This document shows, one piece after another, positions 7,624-14,771 of a stretch of DNA of 64,000 nt (positions are counted from its first letter, which is position 1; each line of letters starts with the position of its first letter). The stretch covers positions 56,632 through 120,631 of the forward strand of contig NZ_QPJE01000005.1 of assembly GCF_003337245.1 (NCBI RefSeq), given 5' to 3'. The notes beneath the pieces are model-generated. The model had not been told where the DNA came from, searched no databases, and saw only the letters and a list, made by a program, of their open reading frames with translations. Made by a program: the position numbers and the translations under genes. This DNA is from Halanaerobium sp. MA284_MarDTE_T2. Its GTDB lineage: Bacteria > Bacillota > Halanaerobiia > Halanaerobiales > Halanaerobiaceae.

Positions 7624-9012
7624 ATGAAGGAGAGAATGCTGCGTCTGCAGCAGGTACAATTGAATAATTTTAAGAATGTTAGGCAGGGGCTGATTGATTT
7701 TAACAGTTATAAAAGCGAAGACTTTTTTTCTAAAACATCAGATGTGCTGGGAATATACGGCCAGAATGGTTCTGGTAAAACTGCTTTTATTGAAGCTTTG
7801 TGGATACTGAAACTGGTCCTGCTTGGAGAATCTCTGCCTGGAGATATTAAAGATTATATATACCAGGGTGAGAAAGAAGCTGCTATTAATGCTGTTTTTT
7901 CTATGTCTTTGGGAGAAGATAAATATCAACTCTTTTATGAAATGGTAATTGAAAGAAGAGAGAATGCTGCTCCAGTTATTATCAAGGAAGATCTATCATA
8001 TAAGAAACTTGAAGAAGATGGCTGGACATATAAGAGGGGGATAATAACTCACAACCTTGATGAGAAGGAGCAGTTGTTAAGTCCCCAGAAGAATTACAAT
8101 TTGCTTACAAAGAACAATAAAGATGCTAAAGTGGATCTTAAAGTGGCTAAGGAGCTTGCGAAAAAGGATGAAACATCCTTTATTTTTTCTAGTGAGATGG
8201 ATCATATTTATAAGGGTAATAAAGCCTTTAACGAATTTGCTGATATTATAATGGAGATTAAACAGTATGCTCGTATGAACCTGTTTGTGATCAGAAATTC
8301 TCGTTCAGGTATGATCAATGCAAATCTAATTATACCTTTCTGTTTTCAGCTTAGTGATTCAGAGAGAATAGAAGGTGGAGATCTGGCAATAGCTCTGTCT
8401 GAGCCGACAACAGTTCCTGAGCGGGTCCTCTCTATTGTCAAAAATGTTATCGAGAACTTAAACATTGTCTTAAAAGAGATAATTCCAGAGCTAACAATTA
8501 AAATTAAAGAGTATGGAGAAGAATTGGATGAGAACGGTGATCCAGTTATTAAAATAGAGCTGTTGGCAGAAAGAGGAGAGATTAAGATTCCTCTTAGATA
8601 TGAATCAAATGGAATTAAAAAGATCATATCTATCTTGAGTGCAATGATTGCTATGTACAATAAGCCGGGAATTTGTCTAGCTGTTGATGAGCTTGATGCC
8701 GGTATATTTGAATATCTTTTAGGTGAAATTCTGGAAATCATACAGGATAGAGCAAAAGGACAGTTGGTCTTCACTTCTCATAATCTAAGACCTCTGGAGA
8801 AACTGAATAAAGAGTCACTGATTTTTACAACCACTAATCCCCAGAATCGATACATTAGATTTACCAATGTTAAGGAAACAAATAATTTAAGAAGCTTTTA
8901 TTATCGTGGAATTAAGTTAGGTGGACAGGACGAGGAAGTTTATGAGAGAACAAATGAATACAAAATAGCCAGAGCTTTTAGGGCTGCTGGTAGAGTTGAT
9001 GCTGATGACTAG
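7624..9012 (+). CDS. AAA15-type ATPase of a predicted abortive-infection pair
   Basis: A 462-residue OLD/SMC-like ATPase. The N-terminal strand (LQQVQLNNFKNVRQGLIDFN) and Walker A (GIYGQNGSGKTAF, around residue 50) are clear. The C-terminal part has a Walker B-like segment (ICLAVDELDAG) and a downstream switch (LVFTSHNLRPLEKL). The start at 7624 follows GGAGGTGATCAA; the earlier ATG at 7594 overlaps the promoter. It overlaps the following TOPRIM/RloB-like gene. Such ATPase-plus-TOPRIM pairs include RloA/RloB, AbiL and PARIS (AriA/AriB) defence systems, in which the ATPase senses infection and releases the nuclease. The exact family needs a profile search. Confidence 0.75.
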   Translation: MKERMLRLQQVQLNNFKNVRQGLIDFNSYKSEDFFSKTSDVLGIYGQNGSGKTAFIEALWILKLVLLGESLPGDIKDYIYQGEKEAAINAVFSMSLGEDKYQLFYEMVIERRENAAPVIIKEDLSYKKLEEDGWTYKRGIITHNLDEKEQLLSPQKNYNLLTKNNKDAKVDLKVAKELAKKDETSFIFSSEMDHIYKGNKAFNEFADIIMEIKQYARMNLFVIRNSRSGMINANLIIPFCFQLSDSERIEGGDLAIALSEPTTVPERVLSIVKNVIENLNIVLKEIIPELTIKIKEYGEELDENGDPVIKIELLAERGEIKIPLRYESNGIKKIISILSAMIAMYNKPGICLAVDELDAGIFEYLLGEILEIIQDRAKGQLVFTSHNLRPLEKLNKESLIFTTTNPQNRYIRFTNVKETNNLRSFYYRGIKLGGQDEEVYERTNEYKIARAFRAAGRVDADD

Positions 9013-9682
9013 AAAATTAATTCTATTCTTAGTAGAAGGTATAACGGAGGAAATATCTTTTGGTCTTATTTTTTCTGAGATATTTGAGGATAAAGAGATT
9101 GAATTTCAAATTGCTCGTGGAGATATAACTACCAGGAATGGAGTTGATTCTCGTAATGTGATAGAAGTAATAAATGAAGAAGTATTATCTTTTTTGGACA
9201 AAGAACATTATAATAAAGGGGATATTTTAGAAATTATTCATTTATTGGATACTGACGGAGCATATATCAGTGAAGATTTGATCGAAAAACATGATAGGGA
9301 TAAGAATTACTATTATGTTGATAAGTTATGTACCAGACATCCTGAAAACACAAAGAAAAGAAATGATAAAAAAAGTAGCATCATGGATAGACTGAGTAGG
9401 CATTCTAAAATAAATGGTATTCCATATAACGCTTACTACTTATCCTGTAATTTAGAGCATGTACTTCACAATGATGCAAATGTTGATGATAATCAAAAAG
9501 TAGATAAAGCTGAAGAATTTAGTGATAGCTATTTTGAAAGGGAATTAGAGTTTTTAGATTTTATTAGAAAGGATAGTTTTGCTGTCGAAGGTGAATATGA
9601 AGAAACTTGGGAGTTTATTAAGCAGGGAAATAACTCCTTAAACAGATATAGCAATTTGTACCTTGTTTTTGAAAATATCTAG
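9005..9682 (+). CDS. RloB/TOPRIM-like effector partner of the upstream ATPase
   Basis: A protein of about 225 residues that opens with K-L-I-L-F-L-V-E-G-I-T-E-E, the glutamate motif of TOPRIM/RloB-type nucleases. A D-T-D-G motif follows about 80 residues later (HLLDTDGAYI), matching the usual E...DxD acidic triad. It overlaps the ATPase gene by 8 nt, so the two are coupled. The likely role is the nuclease of an abortive-infection pair, perhaps cutting tRNA as in PARIS; that activity is an inference. Starts at 8996 or 9005 are both possible. No standard ribosome site is obvious, as expected for re-initiation. Confidence 0.65.
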   Translation: MTRKLILFLVEGITEEISFGLIFSEIFEDKEIEFQIARGDITTRNGVDSRNVIEVINEEVLSFLDKEHYNKGDILEIIHLLDTDGAYISEDLIEKHDRDKNYYYVDKLCTRHPENTKKRNDKKSSIMDRLSRHSKINGIPYNAYYLSCNLEHVLHNDANVDDNQKVDKAEEFSDSYFERELEFLDFIRKDSFAVEGEYEETWEFIKQGNNSLNRYSNLYLVFENI

Positions 9683-9821
9683 CATTTTTAATGGCTTATT
9701 TTTCTATTAGCAATCTCAAAAATTGAACAAAATTTCTAGCGGGACCACGTCTTAATTATGAATTTCAGATCGACGTTCGACGCCCCACCCCCTAGAGCAT
9801 AACTGAATACTTAAAGACATT

Positions 9822-9872
9822 GAGCTGTCTGGACAGTCTCTTAACTGAGGCTGTTCAGGCAGCTCTTTTTTT
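9822..9872 (+). terminator. Intercistronic hairpin with U-tract (cassette 1)
   Basis: A 19-bp stem, GAGCTGTCTGGACAGTCTC (9822-9840) with 9847-9865, has three G.U pairs, a TTAACT loop and seven T's. It runs directly into ATGTCTAAA and then AAGGAGGTGA. A near-identical layout recurs at 11300. Confidence 0.8.
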
Positions 9873-9947
9873 ATGTCTAAATTTAAGGAGGTGAGAGTAG
9901 ATAAGGGAGTGGGGTTAGTTGAAAATAATGAAAAGGAGGTGAATCAG

Positions 9948-10070
9948 ATGGCTTCTAAGACACTTGTTATCTTACTGCTTGGTGCTTTAGCCTGGCAGAG
10001 TTTGTTTAGTGGAAATGTTCTTATGGCTTTGTTCTTTATTCTCTTTGATCTTTACCTAATATCTGAGTAA
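9948..10070 (+). CDS. 40-residue single-pass membrane protein
   Basis: The ATG at 9948 follows AAAAGGAGGTGAATCAG. The protein (starts MASKTLVILLLGALAWQSLF) is almost entirely hydrophobic with one to two membrane spans and a short acidic tail. The frame stays open back to an ATG at 9873 that sits on the U-tract of the preceding hairpin; that longer form would add 25 charged residues but lacks a ribosome site. The function is unknown; it is the first gene of the phage-like early module. Confidence 0.55.
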   Translation: MASKTLVILLLGALAWQSLFSGNVLMALFFILFDLYLISE

Positions 10071-10122
10071 CAGCTGTTTAAGATGAAAGTCAAAATAAAA
10101 CTACAATATGGAGGTAATAACT

Positions 10123-10545
10123 ATGTTTAAAGAAGAAAATAATGTTGAGACTGTTCTAAGATTGAGAGAAATGCTGGTAAGAGCAATGATGGCGGAGAAT
10201 GATGTAATGCAGGAGCTGGTCTTAAGTAAGCTGGAAGAGCTGGATCTCAAGAGAAAAGATGAGCTCAAACATGCTGGGAAGATTATTGATTCTAAAAGTG
10301 GTGATAATGCAATTAAGAAGCTTGCTCAGACGGCTGAGAATGGCGTTAAAAAGGCAGCTGGACTGGCATCTACTGGAACCAGGAATGTTGCTAAAGTCAC
10401 TGGGATGGCTGCTTCAAAGGTCGATAGAGCTGCCCTGAAGGCGATTGAGAAGTCGGTTATCGGCGCCAATTCTACCCGGCTTAAATCGGAGAGTGTTTTA
10501 TCAGGATTAAAGGATGCATTTATGGAAGGCTGGAATAATGCTTAG
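10123..10545 (+). CDS. Hypothetical protein with helical N-terminus and Ala/Lys-rich centre
   Basis: A 140-residue protein starting at the ATG 12 nt after GGAGGT. The first 50 residues look like an amphipathic coiled coil (N-V-E-T-V-L-R-L-R-E-M-L-V-R-A-M-M). The middle is an Ala/Gly/Lys-rich stretch (KKAAGLASTGTRNVAKVTGM). No recognised domain. Its location in the RecT/RadC module suggests a mobile-element accessory role. An upstream in-frame ATG at 10108 overlaps the ribosome site and is disfavoured. Confidence 0.6.
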   Translation: MFKEENNVETVLRLREMLVRAMMAENDVMQELVLSKLEELDLKRKDELKHAGKIIDSKSGDNAIKKLAQTAENGVKKAAGLASTGTRNVAKVTGMAASKVDRAALKAIEKSVIGANSTRLKSESVLSGLKDAFMEGWNNA

Positions 10546-10557
10546 AATTAAACTCAG

Positions 10558-10592
10558 GGGACTGTCAGTGAGAGCTGATGGTCTCTTTTTTT
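10558..10592 (+). terminator. Intercistronic hairpin with U-tract (cassette 2)
   Basis: GGGACTGTCAG pairs with CTGATGGTCTC using G.U wobbles, with loop TGAGAG and seven T's. It is followed by TTTGGAGGTG and the next start. Confidence 0.75.
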
Positions 10593-10609
10593 ATTTGGAG
10601 GTGAAAATT

Positions 10610-10783
10610 ATGCAGATAAATGGTGTGCCGAGTGATGAGTGGAGGATAAAAAGAGCTTTAGGACCCTATGCTGAGCCAATGGATGAGGATGAGTTGGAGA
10701 GAGCAACAAGACTGCTGCAGGAAAAGAAGAAAAGAGCTGCAGTTTTAAGCAGTGATGATCAGGAATTTAAGATGCCGTTTTAG
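10610..10783 (+). CDS. 57-residue acidic/basic hypothetical protein
   Basis: The ATG at 10610 follows GGAGGTGAAAATT. The small soluble protein begins MQINGVPSDEWRIKRALGPY and ends with a Lys-rich helix (ATRLLQEKKKRAAV). No domain is recognised. It lies between a hairpin cassette and the RadC-like gene in the same orientation. Confidence 0.6.
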   Translation: MQINGVPSDEWRIKRALGPYAEPMDEDELERATRLLQEKKKRAAVLSSDDQEFKMPF

Positions 10784-10814
10784 ATGAATACCAAACATAA
10801 AGGAGATGAGAGTA

Positions 10815-11270
10815 ATGGTAAATATTCAGAAGTTTAGTCTAAGGATTGTTAAGGAATCAGGTGGAAGGTATGACATTGATAAGTACGTAAGGAACCCATT
10901 TCAGGCAAGAGATCTTTTTGTAGAAGTAGTTGAACTGGACAGGAGAGCAGAAGAAGTCTTTGCTATCGCTACCCTTGATGTTAAGAACAAGGTAACAGGG
11001 GTGTTTGAGGTTTCTACAGGTACATTGACCTCAAGCTTAGTTACTCCCAGAGAGGTCTTTAAACGGGCAATACTGCAGAATGCAGCGGGGATAGTTTTGG
11101 CTCACAATCATCCTTCTGGTGTGGCGGATGCAAGTAGTGATGATATCTCAATAACTAAAAAGCTGCAGAAGGCCGGTAAGATAATGGGGATCAATGTAGT
11201 GGACCATATTATTATCGGCAGCAGAGATAACTTTATCAGTATGCAGGAAGAGAATCTGATGAAAGATTGA
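10815..11270 (+). CDS. radC: RadC-like JAB/MPN domain protein
   Basis: A 151-residue short RadC-family protein lacking the N-terminal helix-hairpin-helix region of chromosomal RadC. The metal-binding JAMM signature is present: a glutamate in the first strand region (VELDRRAEEVF), then A-H-N-H-P-S-G (around residue 96) and S-S-D-D-I. Short RadC proteins are typical of plasmids, integrative elements and prophages; the biochemical role is unresolved. The start at 10815 is preferred because an earlier ATG (10806) sits against the AAAGGAG site. A hairpin terminator follows. Confidence 0.85.
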   Translation: MVNIQKFSLRIVKESGGRYDIDKYVRNPFQARDLFVEVVELDRRAEEVFAIATLDVKNKVTGVFEVSTGTLTSSLVTPREVFKRAILQNAAGIVLAHNHPSGVADASSDDISITKKLQKAGKIMGINVVDHIIIGSRDNFISMQEENLMKD

Positions 11271-11299
11271 ATCAGCAAAAGTTAATAATAGTTAATTAA

Positions 11300-11323
11300 C
11301 CTGGCCGGCGCCGGGATTTTTTT
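11300..11323 (+). terminator. Intercistronic hairpin with U-tract (cassette 3)
   Basis: The GC-rich stem CCTGGC/GCCGGG with loop CGGC is followed by A and seven T's, then ATGTCTAAA and AAAGGAGGTGATTAAG, the same order as at 9822-9900. Confidence 0.8.
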
Positions 11324-11356
11324 ATGTCTAAAAAGCAGAGAAAGGAGGTGATTAAG

Positions 11357-11485
11357 ATGTATGTAAAGCTATGTTCTGAGTGTGGGAAAAAGTCCTACAG
11401 CTCCTGTAAGAAGGGTGAATGGAACTGCCCCCACTGTGACCATGATCTAAGTGATGAAGAAGCTCAAAGACCAGAAGAAGACTAA
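11357..11485 (+). CDS. 42-residue zinc-ribbon protein
   Basis: The ATG follows AAAGGAGGTGATTAAG. The protein (starts MYVKLCSECGKKSYSSCKKG) has two CxxC pairs, C-S-E-C and C-P-H-C, plus an extra Cys, typical of a single zinc ribbon, and ends in an acidic tail. The frame remains open upstream to an ATG at 11324 that sits on the U-tract of the hairpin. Function unknown; probably a small nucleic-acid or protein-binding accessory factor of the element. Confidence 0.65.
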   Translation: MYVKLCSECGKKSYSSCKKGEWNCPHCDHDLSDEEAQRPEED

Positions 11486-11493
11486 ATATAATT

Positions 11494-11520
11494 GGAGGCC
11501 TGGATTTAATCTGGGTCTCC
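11494..11520 (+). other. Intercistronic hairpin without U-tract (cassette 4)
   Basis: GGAGGCCTGGA pairs with TCTGGGTCTCC (several G.U) around TTTAA. Next come TTAAATT and the AGAGGAGGAA ribosome site of the recT gene. It is the same wobble-rich hairpin style as the neighbouring cassettes but lacks a terminator U-run. Confidence 0.55.
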
Positions 11521-11544
11521 TTAAATTAAGAGGAGGAATAAAAA

Positions 11545-12438
11545 ATGAGTGCAAAAAGTAAAGTTGTTGATATTAACAGAAAGAAAAAAGAACTGATTAC
11601 TTTTACTGAAGAGGAGTTAGAAACCCTGAGACGAACTGTTGCCAAAGATGCAAGTAGTGATGAGTTTAAGATGTTTATTTATCTGGCTAAAAACTATGGA
11701 CTTGATCCTTTCAATAAAGAGATATTCTTCTGGAAGAAAGATGGTAAGCCAACAATTATGACTTCTAGAGATGGTTATCTAAAGATAGCTGATAGGCATC
11801 CCCAGTATGATGGGCTGGTTTCAGATGTAGTTAGAGAAAATGATAAGTTTAGACGAAAAGAAACTGGAATTAATCATCAGTATGGGACCAACCGCGGACA
11901 GATTGTCGGTAGTTACGCTTTAGTTTATAGAAAGGACAGAAGCTATCCCGTTTATATCTTTGCTCCTTTTGAAGAATACAGGTCAGATTCTAAGATCTGG
12001 AAGCAGTATCCTTCAGCTATGATTCTTAAAGTAGCTGAATCAATGGCTTTAAAGCGAGCTTTCAGTGTCTCTGGTCTTGTTTCCAGAGAAGAAATGGCTG
12101 TACAGCAGCAGAGTGATTATAACTTTGATGAGATTCCATTTAGCCAGGTACAGGGCAAGAAAAATGAAGGTAAGACTCAGAAAGATGGAACTTTGAAAAA
12201 CGATCAAGTTACCTCTCTAACTGAAAGAGAACTTGCTATTAAAAAGATAGTTGGTGATGATCCTAAGCTGAAAGAGGATCTTTATAATTATCTAAGACAT
12301 GTAAAAAGAGAAAAAGGTATAGACAGCAGCAAAAAGATATCGATTAACAGTTTAAGTAAGGATCAGTTTGAGCAGTTGAAGTCTATCTTAAATACATTTA
12401 GCAGGTTAAGTGCTCAGGAAAGGAAGGAAATATCATGA
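11545..12438 (+). CDS. bet: RecT/Bet-family single-strand annealing recombinase
   Basis: A 297-residue protein matching the phage Red-beta/RecT family. Conserved features include L-A-K-N-Y-G-L-D-P-F-N-K-E-I near residue 50, T-S-R-D-G-Y-L-K-I-A-D-R, then Y-P-S-A-M-I-L-K-V-A-E-S-M-A-L-K-R-A-F. The family anneals complementary single strands for recombination of phage or element DNA. No partner exonuclease is seen beside it. The C-terminal third is charged and linker-like. It overlaps the LysM gene by 4 nt. Confidence 0.88.
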   Translation: MSAKSKVVDINRKKKELITFTEEELETLRRTVAKDASSDEFKMFIYLAKNYGLDPFNKEIFFWKKDGKPTIMTSRDGYLKIADRHPQYDGLVSDVVRENDKFRRKETGINHQYGTNRGQIVGSYALVYRKDRSYPVYIFAPFEEYRSDSKIWKQYPSAMILKVAESMALKRAFSVSGLVSREEMAVQQQSDYNFDEIPFSQVQGKKNEGKTQKDGTLKNDQVTSLTERELAIKKIVGDDPKLKEDLYNYLRHVKREKGIDSSKKISINSLSKDQFEQLKSILNTFSRLSAQERKEIS

Positions 12439-12701
12439 ATAAACTAACCATATCCGCTGTATTGATGGCAGTACTGCTTCTGACAGCAGCAATTTTAGCT
12501 CAGACAGGTCCAGATGATATTATTGATAGTTACAGCTGGAATGAGGTTTATGTGGTAAAGCGAGGTGATACCCTGTGGGAGATAGTAGAAGAGATTAACT
12601 CTGACCTTGACCCGCGGCTGATTGTAGCAGCCATTAAAAAGGTCAATGAGATTGAGACAATGATCAGAGTTAATCAGAAGATTGTGATTCCAGAAAAGTA
12701 G
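12435..12701 (+). CDS. Membrane-anchored LysM protein, YneA-like
   Basis: An 88-residue protein: an N-terminal hydrophobic segment (residues 4-23), a short linker and one LysM domain (VYVVKRGDTLWEIVEEIN to the end). The size and layout match YneA-type cell-division suppressors, which act at the septum during DNA damage. It is translationally coupled (ATGA) to the recombinase gene and near RadC, so a link to SOS or element induction is plausible; this is inference. It could instead be a general wall-binding anchor. Confidence 0.7.
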   Translation: MNKLTISAVLMAVLLLTAAILAQTGPDDIIDSYSWNEVYVVKRGDTLWEIVEEINSDLDPRLIVAAIKKVNEIETMIRVNQKIVIPEK

Positions 12702-13198
12702 ACTAAGAAAGGGTTGAAGCTTTCAGAAATCTTTTCTGGTTTAAAACTATGATTTAATAATATCATTGGAGGGACTAATCTTCAAAAATAATCCTGCAGT
12801 CTTCATTGTGAACAAAGTTAAATCTGATGGAGACTGCTTATATTTCAACCCAGTCTATATGACTTTAAATGCTTGTTTTGAGGGCATTTATCTGTTAATA
12901 TACAAATAGTCAGACAAGGTAAAAACAAGTGTATATGGCTCTCTGAGGTGATTTAGAAGCGATTATTCTTGTGTACTGATGATCTTATATAGATAGAGTG
13001 AAAATAATGGATTACACACCTAATTTTCTACAATTTACGACAATAATAACTGCTGCAGCAATAAAGGAAAATTAAAGAATTTATTGAAGTATAAATAGTA
13101 ATAGGTAAAATAATATTACGATTTAAAAATCGGATACATTAATTTTAACTTTAAAGCCTATTTTTAATAGCTAACTTTAAAATATTAGGGGGGTAATT
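12702..13198. other. 497-bp gap with no supported gene
   Basis: AT-rich sequence with scattered stops in all frames. A GGAGGG at 12769 is followed by no sensible frame. The end of the gap carries a GGGGGG site for the next gene. It marks the change from the RecT module to the defence genes. Confidence 0.5.
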
Positions 13199-13777
13199 AT
13201 GAATATATCTAAAATAGCTGATAACTTAAATGAAAAGAGTAAAGATTATCAGATTGCTCAGTTGCAGAATTATCGGGTAGAAATTAACAAACTATCTCAG
13301 CCATATACTTATGATATTTTTTCAAATAAAAGCATTAAGTATAAAGATAACTACGCATATCATTCTGGTGGTAGAAAAGAGATGCAGGTTAACATAGGTT
13401 TTGAGCCTGATAGAGAAGAGTTTAGAGCAGGTTTTGCTTTTTCTATAGAACCCAGTAGAAGCCTGACTGAACCTGTTGAAATTTTTAAACCTAAAATAAA
13501 AAGATTTAATGAGTTTCTCGATAAAAATTATGATAAGTATAGCGATTTGATGATGTTTTATCATGATGATGTTCCTAAAAGAAGTGAGAACTATCAAATA
13601 GAACAAATTGGAGATAATTTAATTGAAAGAGGTAATTTTATTTTCTTTGGAGAATTTTATGATAAAAAAGCTGGCGATAATTTGACAGAAAAAGAGTACA
13701 GGCATATCCTAAAATTAATGAGCCAGATGCTTGAAATCTATTTTTATGTTGAAACCGGTGATAAGCAGTACCTTTAA
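13199..13777 (+). CDS. Hypothetical protein, possibly a remnant restriction-type N-terminal domain
   Basis: A 192-residue protein with ATG after TTAGGGGGGTAATT. The central segment reads Y-H-S-G-G-R-K-E-M-Q-V-N-I-G-F-E, then F-R-A-G-F-A-F-S-I-E-P-S-R. This GGRKE.Q.N.G style reminds me of N-terminal domains found in some restriction endonucleases, but I cannot assign it securely. It may have lost a C-terminal nuclease domain. It stands next to a decayed hsdM, consistent with a restriction-modification locus that has been replaced. Confidence 0.5.
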   Translation: MNISKIADNLNEKSKDYQIAQLQNYRVEINKLSQPYTYDIFSNKSIKYKDNYAYHSGGRKEMQVNIGFEPDREEFRAGFAFSIEPSRSLTEPVEIFKPKIKRFNEFLDKNYDKYSDLMMFYHDDVPKRSENYQIEQIGDNLIERGNFIFFGEFYDKKAGDNLTEKEYRHILKLMSQMLEIYFYVETGDKQYL

Positions 13778-13826
13778 GCAGTAAATTTAATTTACATATT
13801 TGTAAATATGTTTAGAGGAGTTTTAA

Positions 13827-14227
13827 ATGCCAAAATTAACACTATAAGAAATAGAATCACATCTCTGGAAATCAGTCAATATACTAAGAGGTAGTATTGA
13901 TTCTGCAGATTATATGAACTACATATTTGGTTTTTTGTTTTTAAAAAGAATGAATGATATTTTTATGGAAAACAGAAAAGAAATTATTGAAGGATATGGA
14001 GAATAATTAGCTGATGATCAGGGGTTTTATACCAAGTAAAAGTATATATTCCCTAGAGATATTGCTGTTCAGAAATCCAAAAGCAGAATGAAGATATTGG
14101 TATAGCTATTAATAACTGTTTTGTAGTTTTAGAGAAGGAAAACCAAACACTAGAAGAGGTTTTAACTACAGTCGATTTCAATGGTAAGGATAGATTACCT
14201 GACAGTGTTTTGGAAAAATTAATCTAG
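13827..14227 (+). pseudogene. Degenerate type I methyltransferase HsdM N-terminus
   Basis: Reading from the ATG at 13827 gives MPKLTL, a TAA, then E-I-E-S-H-L-W-K-S-V-N-I-L-R-G-S-I-D-S-A-D-Y and F-G-F-L-F-L-K-R-M-N-D-I-F. That is the classic HsdM N-terminal helical domain. Further stops and frameshifts follow, and a later piece (AINNCFVVLEKENQTLEEVL, then VDFNGKDRLPD) also fits the same family. The first stop sits where relatives carry Gln, consistent with CAA to TAA. No catalytic domain remains. It is the relic of an older restriction-modification system just upstream of the current operon. Confidence 0.8.
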
Positions 14228-14320
14228 CATTAGATAGATTTGTTTTTTTAATTGTCGTGAATAATTAAGGACAATGTTAATTAGATTTTACAGTACTATT
14301 CTAGGAAACAGGGGGTTAAT

Positions 14321-14683
14321 ATGAAAGAAATCAATAATTTATCAGATTACCTAGAAACTCCTAAAGATACTAAAGAGTTGTACAAAGAACTACAAGAGCA
14401 AGATATAGATTGGAATATAGAACAACTAGAATTATATCTAACTCTAGATAGTAAGGTAAAAAAAGAAGCAGATAAATGGAAAATGGGAGAAGTCTCTCCT
14501 AAAGAGAGAGTTCTAGATTTATTACGGGAAGAATTAGATTCTAAACCTTTAGTGCGCATTGATAAGTTTGTAGATAATCTACCTTATGGTTTAGTTTTTG
14601 GTCGAGAAGATATAATTAGTTTAGTTAAAGCGAGTGAAGATTTAAAATGTCCTAATTCTAAAGTTGTAACAACGAAGGATTGA
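14321..14683 (+). CDS. Small hypothetical protein heading the methylation/HerA/kinase operon
   Basis: A 120-residue acidic protein with ATG after CAGGGGGTTAAT. It appears mostly helical; the middle (KERVLDLLREELDSKPLVRI, then DKFVDNLPYGLVFGREDI) could be a winged-helix or HARE-type domain. No clear family. It lies 88 bp before the methyltransferase on the same strand. A regulatory role, or a subunit of the methylation module, is possible; this is inference from position. Confidence 0.6.
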   Translation: MKEINNLSDYLETPKDTKELYKELQEQDIDWNIEQLELYLTLDSKVKKEADKWKMGEVSPKERVLDLLREELDSKPLVRIDKFVDNLPYGLVFGREDIISLVKASEDLKCPNSKVVTTKD

Positions 14684-14771
14684 AAACAAAAGTAGTTTAG
14701 AATAATTTGTTAAAAATATGACAACTAAAGTTGCTTTAAATTAAAATGTTAACCTAGTAGGAGGGTTTTGG

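Noticed and set aside
8346..8774. Long minus-strand frame (142 residues)
   Set aside because: Antisense to the ATPase gene, low-complexity Ser/Ile composition, no ribosome site.
9735..9800. GC-rich patch GACGTTCGACGCCCC as a tRNA T-arm or att site
   Set aside because: It resembles a T-loop but no matching stems or acceptor, and no agreement with the tRNA-Arg 3' end in direct orientation.
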